64,000 nucleotides of DNA from Microbacter sp. GSS18 (GCA_029319145.1 CP119753.1:1488001-1552000), one strand, 5' to 3'. Numbered from the stretch's first letter, positions 1 through 9,598 are shown. Notes: generated by a model not told the origin, from the letters alone. A program made the numbers and translations.

Positions 1-167
1 CCGCCGACGCCGAGGGCGACGTCGAGGGCGATCGAGCCGGTGGGGATGACCTCGACCGGAGCACGCTCGTCGCTGCCCAGTCGCATGACCGTTCCCTTGC
101 CGAACTGACGATCGATCTGCGCGAGAGCCGAATCGAGGGCTTTGTCGCGGTCAGCGGGTGATGGCAT
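1..167 (-). CDS. recA: recombinase RecA, N-terminal part (runs off the window)
   Basis: RecA binds single-stranded DNA, catalyses homologous strand exchange and triggers LexA self-cleavage. Only the first 55 or so codons are present. The minus-strand translation begins [18 protein letters not shown] and continues through [11 protein letters not shown] to [13 protein letters not shown], the usual RecA N-terminus just before the Walker A loop, which lies outside the window. The ATG at 165-167 is preceded by a strong AGGAGGAGC Shine-Dalgarno (171-180). An SOS box lies about 205 bp upstream. DUF3046 and clgR lie upstream in the same direction, as is usual in actinobacteria. Confidence 0.95.
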   Translation of the reverse strand, partial: MPSPADRDKALDSALAQIDRQFGKGTVMRLGSDERAPVEVIPTGSIALDVALGVG

Positions 168-371
168 TTGTGCTCCTCCTGCACTTCATCGAGTCCGTCG
201 CCTGTAGGCTGTCGCGCCCCGATCCGGGATGGAGAGGGTACTGCGACAAGGCGTGGGATGTCTTCCGACGAGGTTCACAGTACGAAGGGCCTCCGACATC
301 GGTCGGGGAGCCCGTCGATCTGTGGACGAACCGTGCGGGGACATCCGCTGTGCAGGAGCCTAGGGCGAAGA

Positions 372-387
372 TCGAACGGATCTTCGA
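372..387. promoter_or_regulatory. LexA-binding SOS box upstream of recA
   Basis: The sequence TCGAACGGATCTTCGA matches the actinobacterial/Gram-positive SOS box TCGAAC-N4-GTTCGA at 11 of 12 conserved positions. It lies between DUF3046 and recA, about 205 bp before the recA start, a position that fits a distal recA promoter under LexA control. The match is read directly; regulation is inferred. Confidence 0.8.
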
Positions 388-413
388 CGACACGCCGGTG
401 CGAACAGGCGGAA

Positions 414-635
414 TCAGCGACGAGGTTCGAGACGGCCCACGCCGTAGCGGCGAGAGTCCGGCACGTCGGTCTCGGAGCAGAGCGCGAGCCAGATCTCGCG
501 CGGCGGAACGCCCGCCGACAGAGCCTCCGCAGCCGTCATGCTCCCGATGCCGGGAAGCACCAGATCGGCGACGAGGGACGGTCCGCTCGCGCCGAACTCG
601 TCGGCCACGGCGCGCTCGAACTCACTGCGCCGCAT
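414..635 (-). CDS. DUF3046 family protein
   Basis: This 73-residue protein begins MRRSEFERAVADEFG and contains TAAEALSAGVPPREIWLALC, the typical body of the actinobacterial DUF3046 family, usually 60-80 residues and usually encoded next to recA. No biochemical function is established. It is predicted cytoplasmic, with no signal peptide or membrane segment. It starts 21 bp after the clgR stop and is probably co-transcribed with clgR. Its C-terminus is a basic tail of variable sequence. Confidence 0.85.
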   Translation of the reverse strand: MRRSEFERAVADEFGASGPSLVADLVLPGIGSMTAAEALSAGVPPREIWLALCSETDVPDSRRYGVGRLEPRR

Positions 636-656
636 GAGCCGCCCGATCGCGCGGTC

Positions 657-965
657 TCAGCGCAGCGACAGCTCGGCGTCGACCGAGGCCACCAGTTCGT
701 CGGGAACCACGTCGGGGAAGGTCTGCAGACCCTCGAGCACCGACAGCCGGTCGCCGACCTCGCGCATGATCGTGGAGATGGGGACGTCGAGGGCCTCGGC
801 GACCGATGCGAGGATCTCGCTCGACGCCTCTTTCTGGCCCCGCTCGACTTCGCTCAGGTAGCCGAGAGCGACACTCGCGCGGCCCGCGACCTGACGGAGG
901 GTGCGACCCTTCTGCTGGCGGAAGTCACGAAGCACCTCACCGATCTCTTGCCGTACCAGGATCAT
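657..965 (-). CDS. clgR: XRE-family regulator, ClgR type
   Basis: A 102-residue protein with a single XRE helix-turn-helix: IGEVLRDFRQQKGRTLRQVA then SVALGYLSEVERGQKEASSE. This is the ClgR signature. ClgR activates clp protease genes and other protein-quality genes in actinobacteria and is itself a Clp substrate. I chose the ATG at 963-965 because GAGGAGGGG sits just upstream; the frame is open further back, but those codons do not resemble the family. The gene lies between cinA and DUF3046-recA, its usual place. The C-terminus ends SVDAELSLR, without the Ala-Ala end often seen in Clp-degraded ClgR. Confidence 0.85.
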   Translation of the reverse strand: MILVRQEIGEVLRDFRQQKGRTLRQVAGRASVALGYLSEVERGQKEASSEILASVAEALDVPISTIMREVGDRLSVLEGLQTFPDVVPDELVASVDAELSLR

Positions 966-1114
966 GGGTCCCCTCCTCACTGCCGATTCCCTACGCCGTC
1001 CGGGTGGACAACGGTATAACACCACGTGATGTCAATCTAATCCCGTGCGCTGGGCAATGGGTGGGAATCGCGGAACTTAACCACACCGAAACACGATCTA
1101 TTTCCGCGTGACGT

Positions 1115-1588
1115 CTAGGAGGCGTCGAGGACCGCCGCACACAGCTCCACGGCGGCGTCGACGGTCGCCTCGCGGATCTGCTCCCTCGACCCCGCCGTCG
1201 ACAGCTGCTGGACGCGGGTCACGGCCGGCGTGGACACCGCGATGAACACCGTGCCGACGGGCTTGCCGTCCTGCGGGTCGGGACCGGCGACGCCGGTCGT
1301 CGCCACCCCCACGTCGGCGCCCAGGAGCCGGCGGATGCCGTGGGCCATCGACTGCGCGACATCCGCGTCGACGGCGCCGCGTTCGGCCAGCAGCGCGGCC
1401 GACACCCCCAGCACCGTGCTCTTGACGTCGGTGGCGTACGCGACCACTCCCCCGCGCATGCTCGCCGAGGCCCCCGGAACGCTCGTGATGCGCCCCGCGA
1501 CGAGTCCGCCCGTCAGGGACTCCGCCGTGCCGATCGACCAGCCGCGTTCGGCGAGGCGCGCCAGCAGCGCCGCCGCGGCATCCGTCAC
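1115..1588 (-). CDS. CinA C-terminal-domain protein (nicotinamide-nucleotide amidase type)
   Basis: This 157-residue protein is a stand-alone CinA C-terminal domain, the PncC type that deamidates NMN to nicotinate mononucleotide in pyridine salvage. It shows GWSIGTAESLTGGLVAGRIT near the N-terminus, the SLTGG motif, ATTGVAGPD in the middle and VGTVFIAV near the end. Its GTG start overlaps the pgsA stop by four bases (GTGA, 1585-1588), so the two are translationally coupled. A 149-bp gap containing the clgR leader follows. The N-terminal nucleotide-binding half of long CinA proteins is absent, which is common in actinobacteria. Confidence 0.85.
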   Translation of the reverse strand: MTDAAAALLARLAERGWSIGTAESLTGGLVAGRITSVPGASASMRGGVVAYATDVKSTVLGVSAALLAERGAVDADVAQSMAHGIRRLLGADVGVATTGVAGPDPQDGKPVGTVFIAVSTPAVTRVQQLSTAGSREQIREATVDAAVELCAAVLDAS

Positions 1589-2157
1589 GCCCGGTCCTTC
1601 TTCGCCCGGGCTCCGCGCACCTCGGCGACGATGTAGTCGATTCCGCTGGCGATGGTGAGCGCGACCGCGACCGCCATCGTGACGCCGTTGACCCACCAGA
1701 TCCACTCGCCCACGAGCGTCCACAGCGGCAGCAGCGCGAGCGACAGCGCGATCGCCTGCGCGAAGGTCTTGAGCTTGCCCATCCACGCCGCCGCCAGCAC
1801 GTGGTCGCTCACGACCACGAGGCGATAGACGGTGATGCCGATCTCGCGCACGAGGACGACGATGGTGATCCACCACGGCAGCTCGCCCAGGATAGACAGT
1901 CCGACGAATGCGATGCCCGTGAGCGCCTTGTCGGCGATCGGGTCGAGGAGCTTGCCGAGATCGGTGACGATCTCGTATCTGCGGGCGAGATAGCCGTCGA
2001 CCCAGTCGGTCGCGATCGCGACGATGAACAGCACCGCCGCCCACCACCGCAGCGGACCGTCGGCGCCGGCGTCGGCCAGCAGCATCCACAGGAAGACCGG
2101 CGCGAAGAGGATCCGGACGATCGTGATCGCGTTGGGCAGCTGCCTCGGGATCGCCAT
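1585..2157 (-). CDS. pgsA: CDP-diacylglycerol--glycerol-3-phosphate 3-phosphatidyltransferase
   Basis: Makes phosphatidylglycerol phosphate from CDP-diacylglycerol and glycerol-3-phosphate, the committed step to phosphatidylglycerol and cardiolipin, in the membrane. The 190-residue product carries the complete CDP-alcohol phosphotransferase motif at about residues 51-76 (DWVDG, AR, then G-x3-D-x3-D ending in LLDPIADK) and about five hydrophobic segments. The ATG has no Shine-Dalgarno; instead a TAGGCT box lies 6 nt upstream, so a leaderless mRNA is likely. It lies between ftsK and cinA, as in other actinobacteria. Confidence 0.92.
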   Translation of the reverse strand: MAIPRQLPNAITIVRILFAPVFLWMLLADAGADGPLRWWAAVLFIVAIATDWVDGYLARRYEIVTDLGKLLDPIADKALTGIAFVGLSILGELPWWITIVVLVREIGITVYRLVVVSDHVLAAAWMGKLKTFAQAIALSLALLPLWTLVGEWIWWVNGVTMAVAVALTIASGIDYIVAEVRGARAKKDRA

Positions 2158-2163
2158 GGTCCG

Positions 2164-2169
2164 AGCCTA
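2164..2169 (-). promoter_or_regulatory. -10 box (TAGGCT) for leaderless pgsA
   Basis: TAGGCT on the minus strand lies 6 nt before the pgsA ATG. The spacing puts the transcription start on or next to the start codon. Confidence 0.55.
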
Positions 2170-2204
2170 TCCGCAGGATCGCCCGGGATCGGGCGCGACC
2201 CGCG

Positions 2205-4907
2205 TCAGTCGCGGCCCGTGAGCCCCCAGGCATCCTCGTCGCCGTCGGCGTCGACGACCTCGCGGCCCTCGAACTGCTGCTCCACGGGATCCGCCGCATA
2301 CGGGTCGGCCGGATTCGCCGACGCCGCGGGCGCGCTCTCGGGCACGTCGTCGCCCCGCAGGCGCGCCAGGACGCCCGGCAGCTGCTCGGGGGTGACGAGC
2401 ACGTCGCGCGCCTTGGACCCCTCGGACGGACCGACGATCTCGCGCGATTCGAGCAGGTCCATGAGGCGCCCGGCCTTGGCGAAGCCGACGCGCAGCTTGC
2501 GCTGCAGCATCGACGTCGAGCCGAACTGCGTCGAGACGATGAGCTCGGCGGCCGCCAGCAGCAGTTCGAGGTCGTCGCCGATGTCGGCGTCGATCTCCTT
2601 CTTCTCGGCCACCGCCGCGACGTCGTCACGGTAGTCGGGGCGCGCCTGAGCGGTGACGTGCGCAACGACCTTCTCGATCTCGGGTTCGCTGACCCAGGCG
2701 CCCTGCACGCGCAGAGGCTTGGATGCGCCCATCGGCAGGAACAGTCCGTCACCCTGGCCGATGAGCCGGTCCGCGCCGGGCTGGTCGAGGATGACGCGCG
2801 AGTCGGTCACGCTCGTCACGGCGAAGGCCAGGCGCGACGGCACGTTCGCCTTGATGAGGCCCGTGACCACGTCGACGCTCGGACGCTGGGTCGCGAGCAC
2901 GAGGTGGATGCCCGACGCGCGGGCGAGCTGCGTGATGCGCACGATGGAGTCCTCGACGTCGCGCGGGGCGACCATCATGAGATCGGCGAGCTCGTCGACG
3001 ACGACCAGCAGGTACGGGTACGGCTTGAGGACGCGCTCGCTCCCCTCGGGGAGCTTCACCTCACCGGCGACGACGGCCTTGTTGAAGTCGTCGATGTGAC
3101 GGAAGCCGAACGACGCCAGGTCGTCGTACCGCATGTCCATCTCCTTCACGACCCACTGAAGCGCCTCGGCGGCCTTCTTGGGGTTCGTGATGATGGGGGT
3201 GATCAGGTGCGGGACGCCGGCGTAGCTGGTGAGCTCGACGCGCTTGGGGTCGATCAGCACCATGCGGACGTCTGCCGGCTTGGCCCGCATCAGCAGGCTC
3301 GTGATCATCGAGTTCACGAAGCTCGACTTGCCCGAGCCGGTCGAGCCGGCGACGAGCAGGTGCGGCATCTTGGCGAGGTTCGCGACCACGAACCCGCCCC
3401 CGACGTCCTTGCCGACGCCGATCGTCATCGGGTGCTTCGAGTGCTCGGCGGTGTCGGAGCGCAGCACGTCGCCGAGCGTGACGATCTCGCGATCGGAGTT
3501 CGGGATCTCCACGCCGATGGCGCTCTTGCCCGGGATCGGCGCGAGGATGCGCACCTCGTTCGACGCGACGGCGTAGGCGATGTTGTTGGTGAGCGCCGTG
3601 ATCCGCTCCACCTTGACGCCGGGCCCGAGGGCGATCTCGTACTGCGTGACGGTGGGACCCCGCGAGAAGCCGGTGACGCGGGCGTCGACCGAGAACTGCT
3701 CGAGCACGCCGGTGATCGCGCGGACGGTGTCGTCGTTGGCCTGCGAGCGGGCCTTGTGCGGCGGCCCCGAGGCGAGTGAGGACGCCGACGGCAGGCGATA
3801 CGGTGCCGGCGGCTGGTCGTGCGGCCCGTCGGAGCCCAGCCCCGAGAGCCCCGGGAGCATGCCGTCGTCGGCGACCTCCTGCGCGGAGTCGTCGCGCAGG
3901 CCGGTGCCGCCCTTGGCGGCCGCCTTCGCGCCGCCCGCCAGGAGCGCGGGATCGATGACTTCGGTGACCGCGTCCGCGTCCGCGTCCGGCGCAGGCGGTG
4001 CCGGAGCCGGCGCCGCAGCGGGGACGACCGCCTTGTCGAAGCCGCCCTGCGAGGTCCCCGGGGGCAGCAGCTCCGTGAGGTCCGACGACCCCAGGCCGTC
4101 GCCGGACTCGGTCTCTCGGCGCGACTTGTTGCGTCGCCACCAGGGCAGCGAGTCGTCGGCGTCGGACTCGACCGCGGCATCCGCTTCGGGCTTCTCGGGG
4201 CGCGGCTCGGCGCCGAACATCCAGTCGTACAGCTCGCCGAGGCGGCGGCCGATGCGGTTGGGCGGCGTCTTGGTCAGGATGAGGACGCTGAGCACGGTGA
4301 AGACGCCGAGCACGATGTAGGCGCCGATGTCGGTCAGCACGAGCGCGAGCGGCTCGCCGACCATCCACCCGAACAGTCCGCCCGCCTCGCTGAGCGCGGG
4401 CAGCCCCTCGACGGGCTGCGGGCGGCCGCCGGCGACATGGCAGAAGCCGGCGATCATGAGCGCGAGCATGCCGAACCCGATGCCGATGCGCCCGTTGTCG
4501 TGGACCGAGGACGGGTGCCGGAACATCCAGCCGGCGAGCACCGTCAGCAGGACCGGCAGGATGAACGCCTCGCGGCCGAGCAGCCCGCCGACCGAGTACG
4601 CGCTGATGAGCGCGGCGGTGTCGTTGCCGATGAAGAACCACTCGACGACGGCGCCGGCGACGGCCAGCAGCACGAGCAGGAACGGGAAGCCGTCGCGACG
4701 CTGATCCTTCTCGAGCGTCTCGGGCCCGAAGGCGCGGAACAGTGCGCCGGTCGCGTGTGCGAGACCCAGCCACGCGCGCACGACGACGGGCGGCCGATCC
4801 GGCTCGCCGACGTACGACTTCGGCGCCGGCGCGGGCTTGCGGGCGCGCGAGGGCGCCCCCTTCGCGGGCGTCTTGCCCTTCGCGGGCGCGCTGGAACTGC
4901 GTGGCAT
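2205..4907 (-). CDS. ftsK: DNA translocase FtsK/SpoIIIE
   Basis: A septum-anchored motor that pumps chromosome termini during division. The 900-residue protein has four hydrophobic segments in roughly the first 230 residues, a Pro/Ala-rich linker, then the motor: Walker [10 protein letters not shown] and Walker [16 protein letters not shown]. The C-terminal winged-helix gamma domain ([20 protein letters not shown]) recognises orienting DNA motifs. The frame opens further upstream (4937, 4967), but a TACCGT -10 box exactly 7 nt before the ATG at 4905-4907 favours this start and a leaderless mRNA. It is followed by pgsA. Confidence 0.95.
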   Translation of the reverse strand: MPRSSSAPAKGKTPAKGAPSRARKPAPAPKSYVGEPDRPPVVVRAWLGLAHATGALFRAFGPETLEKDQRRDGFPFLLVLLAVAGAVVEWFFIGNDTAALISAYSVGGLLGREAFILPVLLTVLAGWMFRHPSSVHDNGRIGIGFGMLALMIAGFCHVAGGRPQPVEGLPALSEAGGLFGWMVGEPLALVLTDIGAYIVLGVFTVLSVLILTKTPPNRIGRRLGELYDWMFGAEPRPEKPEADAAVESDADDSLPWWRRNKSRRETESGDGLGSSDLTELLPPGTSQGGFDKAVVPAAAPAPAPPAPDADADAVTEVIDPALLAGGAKAAAKGGTGLRDDSAQEVADDGMLPGLSGLGSDGPHDQPPAPYRLPSASSLASGPPHKARSQANDDTVRAITGVLEQFSVDARVTGFSRGPTVTQYEIALGPGVKVERITALTNNIAYAVASNEVRILAPIPGKSAIGVEIPNSDREIVTLGDVLRSDTAEHSKHPMTIGVGKDVGGGFVVANLAKMPHLLVAGSTGSGKSSFVNSMITSLLMRAKPADVRMVLIDPKRVELTSYAGVPHLITPIITNPKKAAEALQWVVKEMDMRYDDLASFGFRHIDDFNKAVVAGEVKLPEGSERVLKPYPYLLVVVDELADLMMVAPRDVEDSIVRITQLARASGIHLVLATQRPSVDVVTGLIKANVPSRLAFAVTSVTDSRVILDQPGADRLIGQGDGLFLPMGASKPLRVQGAWVSEPEIEKVVAHVTAQARPDYRDDVAAVAEKKEIDADIGDDLELLLAAAELIVSTQFGSTSMLQRKLRVGFAKAGRLMDLLESREIVGPSEGSKARDVLVTPEQLPGVLARLRGDDVPESAPAASANPADPYAADPVEQQFEGREVVDADGDEDAWGLTGRD

Positions 4908-4914
4908 GGGTCCC

Positions 4915-4920
4915 ACGGTA
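4915..4920 (-). promoter_or_regulatory. -10 box (TACCGT) for leaderless ftsK
   Basis: TACCGT lies 7 nt before the ATG at 4907 and decides the start chosen for ftsK. Confidence 0.5.
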
Positions 4921-4983
4921 GGCGGATCCGTCGACATTCGCGGTCCCCCACGCGGGGTTGGCCGCACTCTCGCCGGCGTGTCG

Positions 4984-5478
4984 TCAGCCGAGCCGCTTGA
5001 CCATCGTGCTGCGGCCGTGGCCGGCGGTGGTGACGGCGAAGCCCTCGCTGCGGTAGAGCGTCGTGGCGAAATTGCCGCGCTCGACGCTCAGACTCAGCCG
5101 GCCGAAGCCATTCGCCTTGGCGTGCTCGCACAGGTGCTGCACGAGCGCGCGCCCGACGCCGTGCGCGCGCCAGATCGGCCGCACGCCGATGATCATCTCG
5201 GGGACGCCCGTCGCGACGTAGCCGAACCCCGGATCCGAGCGCGGGAACATGCGGTACCACGCGGCGCCGATCGGCTCGCCGCTGCCCGCGAGCGCGACGA
5301 AGCCGGCGTCGCCGGGCCGCATCCAGCCCGAGATGTACCGCTTGTACTCGGGGTCGTCGAGCACCTCGTGCTTGAGCCGGTCGGTGCCCGGCTGCCAGTT
5401 CGCCGCCTCGACGACCATCTCGCCCAGGAACGCGCCGTCGGGCTGCGCCGCGGGGCGGATGCGGAAAGAAGCGGGCAT
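4984..5478 (-). CDS. GNAT-family N-acetyltransferase
   Basis: A 164-residue acetyl-CoA-dependent acetyltransferase. The CoA pyrophosphate-binding motif appears as [13 protein letters not shown] at about residues 112-124, followed by the usual motif B region [19 protein letters not shown]. The substrate cannot be told from sequence. It stands between rnj and ftsK and has its own -10 box (TATGAT) 6 nt before the ATG, so it appears to be transcribed independently as a leaderless mRNA. Confidence 0.85.
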   Translation of the reverse strand: MPASFRIRPAAQPDGAFLGEMVVEAANWQPGTDRLKHEVLDDPEYKRYISGWMRPGDAGFVALAGSGEPIGAAWYRMFPRSDPGFGYVATGVPEMIIGVRPIWRAHGVGRALVQHLCEHAKANGFGRLSLSVERGNFATTLYRSEGFAVTTAGHGRSTMVKRLG

Positions 5479-5484
5479 GACGCG

Positions 5485-5490
5485 ATCATA
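5485..5490 (-). promoter_or_regulatory. -10 box (TATGAT) for the GNAT gene
   Basis: TATGAT, close to the TATAAT consensus, ends 6 nt before the ATG at 5478 and lies in the short gap after rnj. Confidence 0.6.
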
Positions 5491-5518
5491 CTGTCGCGCC
5501 GCGCCCGTCCCCGGATGG

Positions 5519-7195
5519 CTACGCCTCGATGACCACCGGCACGATCATCGGCCGCCGCCGGAGCTTCTGGTTGACCCAGCGGCCGATCGTGCGGCGGACG
5601 ACCTGCGACAGCGCGTACTGGTCGCGCACACCCGAGTGGGCGGCCTCGGTGAGGGCTGCGGCGATCTTCGGCTTGACGTCCTCGAACACCGCGTCGTCCT
5701 CGGCCACGCCGCGTGCGTGGATGTCGGGCCCGTTGATGATGCGACCCGTCGCGGCGTCCACGACGACGATGACCGACACGAAGCCCTCTTCGCCGAGGAT
5801 GCGACGGTCCTTCAGGTCGGCATCCGTGATCTCGCCGACGGTCGAGCCGTCGACGTAGACGAAGCCGAGGTCGAGCTGGCCGACGACCTGGGCGAGGCCG
5901 TCCTTGAGGTCGACCACGGTGCCGTTCTCGCCGAGGATGGTGCGCTCGGCGGGGATGCCGGTGTCCTGCGCGAGCTTGGCGTTTGCCATGAGGTGGCGGA
6001 ACTCGCCGTGCACCGGCAGCACGTTCTTGGGGCCGAGGATGTTGTAGCAGTAGAGCAGCTCGCCCGCGGCGGCGTGACCCGACACGTGCACGCGCGCGTT
6101 GGCCTTGTGCACGACGTTCGCGCCGAGCTTGGTCAACCCGTCGATGACGCGGTAGACGGCGTTCTCGTTGCCCGGGATGAGGCTCGAGGCGAGGATCACG
6201 GTGTCGCCCTCGCCGGGCTCGATCTCGTGGTCGAGGTTGGCCATGCGGCTGAGCACGGCCATGGGCTCGCCCTGCGAGCCGGTCGACATGTAGACGATCC
6301 GGTCCTCGGGAAGGTCGCGCGCCTTCTTGTAGTCGATCAGCAGGCCGTCGGGGACGGTCAGGTAGCCGAGGTCCTCGGCGATCGTCATGTTGCGCACCAT
6401 GCTGCGGCCGAGGAAAGCCACGCGGCGTCCGTGGGCGGCCGCGGCGTCGATCACCTGCTGTACGCGATGGACGTGGCTCGAGAAGCTCGCGACGATGACG
6501 CGGCGCGGCGCCTTGGCGATCACCTGGTCCAGGACCGGTCCGATGGAGCGCTCGGTGGGCGTGAAGCCGGGGACGTCGGCGTTGGTGGAGTCGACGAGGA
6601 ACAGGTCCACCCCCTCCTCGCCGAGGCGCGCGAAGGACCGCAGGTCGGTCAGCCGCCCGTCGAGGGGCAGCTGGTCCATCTTGAAGTCGCCGGTGGCCAG
6701 CACCGTGCCGGCGGGAGTGCGGATCGCGACCGCGAGAGCGTCGGGAATCGAGTGGTTGACGGCGACGAACTCGAGGTCGAAGTCTCCGAGCTGCTCGCGC
6801 TGACCTTCGGCGACGGTGAGCGTGTAGGGCTTGATGCGGTGCTCTTTGAGCTTCGCCTCGGTCAGCGCCAGCGTCAGCCCCGAGCCGAGCAGAGGGATGT
6901 CGCGCTTCATGCGCAGCAGGTACGGCACGGCGCCGATGTGGTCCTCGTGGCCGTGCGTGAGCACGACGCCGACGATGTCGTCGAGGCGATCCTTGATGGG
7001 CTCGAAGTCCGGCAGGATCAGGTCGACGCCGGGCTGGTGCTCCTCGGGGAACAGCACGCCGCAGTCGACGATGAGCAGCTTGCCGTCGTACTCGAAGACG
7101 GTCATGTTGCGGCCGACCTCGCCGAGCCCGCCGAGCGGCGTCACCCGGAGCGTCCCGGATCCGAGGGCGGGCGGGTCGTACGGATTCATGGGCAT
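5519..7195 (-). CDS. rnj: ribonuclease J
   Basis: A metallo-beta-lactamase/beta-CASP RNase with endonuclease and 5'-3' exonuclease activity in mRNA decay and rRNA maturation. The 558-residue length is typical. The zinc motif THGHEDHIGAVP lies near residue 80, GDFKMD near residue 170, and the beta-CASP/KH-like parts follow (SGHAAAGELLYCYN, PVHGEFRHL). A strong AGGAGG lies 5 nt before the ATG at 7193-7195; a second ATG two codons later is possible. It lies 70 bp downstream of dapA, a conserved actinobacterial neighbourhood. Confidence 0.95.
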   Translation of the reverse strand: MPMNPYDPPALGSGTLRVTPLGGLGEVGRNMTVFEYDGKLLIVDCGVLFPEEHQPGVDLILPDFEPIKDRLDDIVGVVLTHGHEDHIGAVPYLLRMKRDIPLLGSGLTLALTEAKLKEHRIKPYTLTVAEGQREQLGDFDLEFVAVNHSIPDALAVAIRTPAGTVLATGDFKMDQLPLDGRLTDLRSFARLGEEGVDLFLVDSTNADVPGFTPTERSIGPVLDQVIAKAPRRVIVASFSSHVHRVQQVIDAAAAHGRRVAFLGRSMVRNMTIAEDLGYLTVPDGLLIDYKKARDLPEDRIVYMSTGSQGEPMAVLSRMANLDHEIEPGEGDTVILASSLIPGNENAVYRVIDGLTKLGANVVHKANARVHVSGHAAAGELLYCYNILGPKNVLPVHGEFRHLMANAKLAQDTGIPAERTILGENGTVVDLKDGLAQVVGQLDLGFVYVDGSTVGEITDADLKDRRILGEEGFVSVIVVVDAATGRIINGPDIHARGVAEDDAVFEDVKPKIAAALTEAAHSGVRDQYALSQVVRRTIGRWVNQKLRRRPMIVPVVIEA

Positions 7196-7265
7196 GTCAG
7201 CCTCCTGGGGATGCCCGCGGCATCCGATCGCTTCATTCGTCCGGGAGATTCGGCTCCCGGGCAGG

Positions 7266-8243
7266 TCATCTCGTCGTGCCCGACACCTTCGGCAGGGCGC
7301 CGCCGGCCGCCGCGTTGCGGTCGGGGCGGAAGTTCGAGAAGTCGACGCCGGGCACGTCGGTCACGAGCGCGAGCTCGTCCTCGATGGCCGCGGCCTCCCA
7401 CTCCTCGGGCCCGACGAGCGGCAGCCGCACGCGCGGGCTCGAGATGCGCCCGAGCCCGTGCAGGATGTACTTCGCCGCGACGGTTCCGGGCACGTGCGTC
7501 ATGACGGCGCGCACGAGCGGCTCGAGCTTCCTGTGCGCCGCGGTGGCCGAGCGCAGGTCGCCGGCGTTGACGGCGTCGACGATGTCGCGGTACGGCTGGG
7601 CGGCGATGTTCGCCGTCACGCCGATGAGCCCGGTCGCGCCGATCGACAGGTGCGGCAGCACGTTGGCGTCGTCGCCCGAGAAGTACATCAGGTCGGTCTG
7701 GTTCAGCACCCGGCTGACCTCGCTGAAGTCGCCCTTGGCGTCCTTGACGGCCAGGATGTTCGGGTGCTTGGCCAGGCGCAGGATCGTCTCGTACTTGATG
7801 GGCACGCCGGTGCGTCCGGGGATGTCGTAGAGGATCACCGGCAGGTCGGTCGCGTCGGCCACGAGCCGGAAGTGGGTCAGGATGCCCGCCTGCGTCGGCT
7901 TGTTGTAGTAGGGCGTGACGATCATGATGCCGTCGGCGCCCGCCTTCTCGCTGGCCTTGTAGAGCTCGATCGCGTGGGCGGTCTCGTTGGAGCCGCCGCC
8001 CGTGATGATCTTCGCCCGCCCGGCCGAGACGTCCTTGCCGACCTCGACGAGCTTGAGCTTCTCGGCGTCCGTCAGCGTCGAGGTCTCGCCGGTCGTGCCC
8101 GTGACGACGATGCCGTCCGCTCCCGCGGTGATGACATCGTCGATGTGCTTCTCGACGGCGGGCCAGTCGACCTCGCCGTCGGCGGTCATCGGAGTGACCA
8201 GCGCGACGAGCACCTGTCCGAAGGGGTTGCCCGTGTGCGTCAT
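7266..8243 (-). CDS. dapA: 4-hydroxy-tetrahydrodipicolinate synthase
   Basis: Condenses pyruvate with aspartate-semialdehyde at the first committed step of lysine/diaminopimelate synthesis. The 325-residue product has GTTGETSTL near residue 50, the catalytic Tyr in YDIPGRTG and the Schiff-base Lys in AVKDAKGD. The C-terminus is about 20 residues longer than in E. coli, common in actinobacteria. The ATG is preceded at 6 nt by TAGCCT, so a leaderless mRNA is likely. dapB of the same pathway is at 48.0-48.8 kb. Confidence 0.95.
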   Translation of the reverse strand: MTHTGNPFGQVLVALVTPMTADGEVDWPAVEKHIDDVITAGADGIVVTGTTGETSTLTDAEKLKLVEVGKDVSAGRAKIITGGGSNETAHAIELYKASEKAGADGIMIVTPYYNKPTQAGILTHFRLVADATDLPVILYDIPGRTGVPIKYETILRLAKHPNILAVKDAKGDFSEVSRVLNQTDLMYFSGDDANVLPHLSIGATGLIGVTANIAAQPYRDIVDAVNAGDLRSATAAHRKLEPLVRAVMTHVPGTVAAKYILHGLGRISSPRVRLPLVGPEEWEAAAIEDELALVTDVPGVDFSNFRPDRNAAAGGALPKVSGTTR

Positions 8244-8249
8244 GCTCTC

Positions 8250-8255
8250 AGGCTA
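8250..8255 (-). promoter_or_regulatory. -10 box (TAGCCT) for leaderless dapA
   Basis: TAGCCT ends 6 nt before the dapA ATG on the minus strand. Confidence 0.5.
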
Positions 8256-8264
8256 TCGGTTGGG

Positions 8265-8294
8265 CGGATGCCGACACGACGGATGCCGACACGA
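8265..8294. repeat. perfect tandem duplication of a 15-bp unit
   Basis: The unit CGGATGCCGACACGA occurs twice back to back in the gap between dapA and the SDR gene. Each copy contains the heptamer GGATGCC that recurs throughout the core part of this window. Confidence 0.9.
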
Positions 8295-8303
8295 TGATCC
8301 GGG

Positions 8304-9068
8304 TCAGCGTCCACGGGTCGCGGCGCGCGCCACGAGCCGCGGGGGCGAGAGGCGGGCCGCCGCGACGAGCACCTTGTACTTCAGCGACGGGATCGACACC
8401 GCCTTGCCGCGAGCGGAGTCGCGCAGCGATGTCGCGACGACGGTCGAGGCATCCAGCCACATCCAGTCGGCGATGCCCTCCTCGCCCTTGGGCAGGCCGG
8501 CGCGCTCATGGAAGTTCGTGTGCGTGAAACCAGGGGCGACGGCCGTGACGACGATGCCGCGTGCGGCATAGGCGCCGTTGGCCCAGCGGCTGAAGCTGAT
8601 CAGCCACCCCTTCGCGGCGCCGTAGGTCGAGCGCGGCATCCAGCCCGAGACCGACGCGACGTTGAGGATGCGCCCGTGTCCGCGCTCGAGCATCGGCCCG
8701 ATGACGGCGTGCATGAGGCGCATGGGCGCTTCGACGTGCAGCCTCAGGTGGCGCACCTCGTCGTCGATGTCGTTGCGTTCGAACGCGAACCCCAGCGCGA
8801 ACCCGGCGTTGTTGACGAGGATCTCGATCGGGCGGTCCGGGTCGGCGAGCCGCTCCTCGACGACGGCGAGGTCGTCCGGCGCCAGCAGATCGGCCACGAG
8901 CACCTCGGCGTGGACGCCGTGCTCGTCGCCGAGACGCGCGGCGAGCGCCTCCAGCGCGGTCCGGTCGCGCGCGACCAGCACGAGGTCTGCTCCGCGTGCC
9001 GCCAGCTGCCGCGCGTACTCCGCGCCGATGCCCGAGCTCGCTCCCGTGATGAGTGCCGTCTTCGCCAT
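8304..9068 (-). CDS. short-chain dehydrogenase/reductase
   Basis: A 254-residue NAD(P)-dependent oxidoreductase of the classical SDR type. The cofactor motif TGASSGIG is at residues 8-15, NNAG near residue 88, and the active-site YGAAK near residue 157. The substrate is unknown; the sequence resembles the DltE/YqjQ-like SDRs often annotated only as SDR family. The chosen ATG is preceded at 7 nt by a TAGGCT box. The frame continues further upstream only as a shadow of folA. Confidence 0.88.
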   Translation of the reverse strand: MAKTALITGASSGIGAEYARQLAARGADLVLVARDRTALEALAARLGDEHGVHAEVLVADLLAPDDLAVVEERLADPDRPIEILVNNAGFALGFAFERNDIDDEVRHLRLHVEAPMRLMHAVIGPMLERGHGRILNVASVSGWMPRSTYGAAKGWLISFSRWANGAYAARGIVVTAVAPGFTHTNFHERAGLPKGEEGIADWMWLDASTVVATSLRDSARGKAVSIPSLKYKVLVAAARLSPPRLVARAATRGR

Positions 9069-9075
9069 GCGCGCC

Positions 9076-9081
9076 AGCCTA
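9076..9081 (-). promoter_or_regulatory. -10 box (TAGGCT) for the SDR gene
   Basis: TAGGCT ends 7 nt before the ATG at 9068, between the SDR gene and folA. Confidence 0.5.
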
Positions 9082-9091
9082 GGTGCTGGAC

Positions 9092-9598
9092 CTACGACGC
9101 GGGCTCCTGACTGACGAACCGGTAGCGGACCCCCGTGCGCGACGTGTGCCGGCCGGTCGGCGGATCGACCCGCACCGTTTCCCACCCCTCGCGATCGGGG
9201 GCTGTGGTGTCGCCGTCGACGGCGAGGTCGAGTTCGGTCACCTCGAGGCGGTCGGCGCGACCGATGGCCTCGCGGTAGAGCTGTCCCCCGCCGATCACCC
9301 ACACCCACTCCGGGGAGCCCTCCGCGGCGAGCGCGAGAGCGGACTCCAGCGATGCGGCGCGCTCGGCACCGGCATCCGCCCACTCGTCCTGACGCGTCAC
9401 GACGATGTTCCGCCGGTTCGGCAGCGGGCGGAATCGCGGCGGGAGCGACTCCCACGTCCGCCGCCCCATGACGACCGGATCCTCGCCGGTGACGGCGCGG
9501 AAGTGCGCGAGGTCCTCGGGCACGTGCCACGGCATGGCGCCGTCCGCGCCGATCACTCCCCCGGCGGCCTCGGCCCAGATCAGGCCGATCCGCGTCAT
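9092..9598 (-). CDS. folA: dihydrofolate reductase
   Basis: Reduces dihydrofolate to tetrahydrofolate with NADPH, recycling the folate oxidised by thymidylate synthase. The 168-residue product starts [17 protein letters not shown], has [15 protein letters not shown] with the catalytic acidic residue, [12 protein letters not shown], and the NADPH-binding [12 protein letters not shown]. Its ATG overlaps the thyA stop (ATGA, 9595-9598), so thyA and folA are coupled, a classic functional pair. Confidence 0.95.
   Translation of the reverse strand: MTRIGLIWAEAAGGVIGADGAMPWHVPEDLAHFRAVTGEDPVVMGRRTWESLPPRFRPLPNRRNIVVTRQDEWADAGAERAASLESALALAAEGSPEWVWVIGGGQLYREAIGRADRLEVTELDLAVDGDTTAPDREGWETVRVDPPTGRHTSRTGVRYRFVSQEPAS

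Noticed and set aside
1013..1035. TTGACA and TATACC before clgR
   Set aside because: They are separated by only 11 nt, too short for a standard promoter, so I did not call one.
1115..2752. A 545-residue fusion of pgsA-region sequence and CinA
   Set aside because: The upstream part is a shadow of ftsK and pgsA; the GTG overlapping the pgsA stop gives the normal stand-alone CinA domain.
5249..8297. Long plus-strand frames opposite rnj and dapA
   Set aside because: Shadows of well-supported minus-strand genes; no start signals and no recognisable domains.
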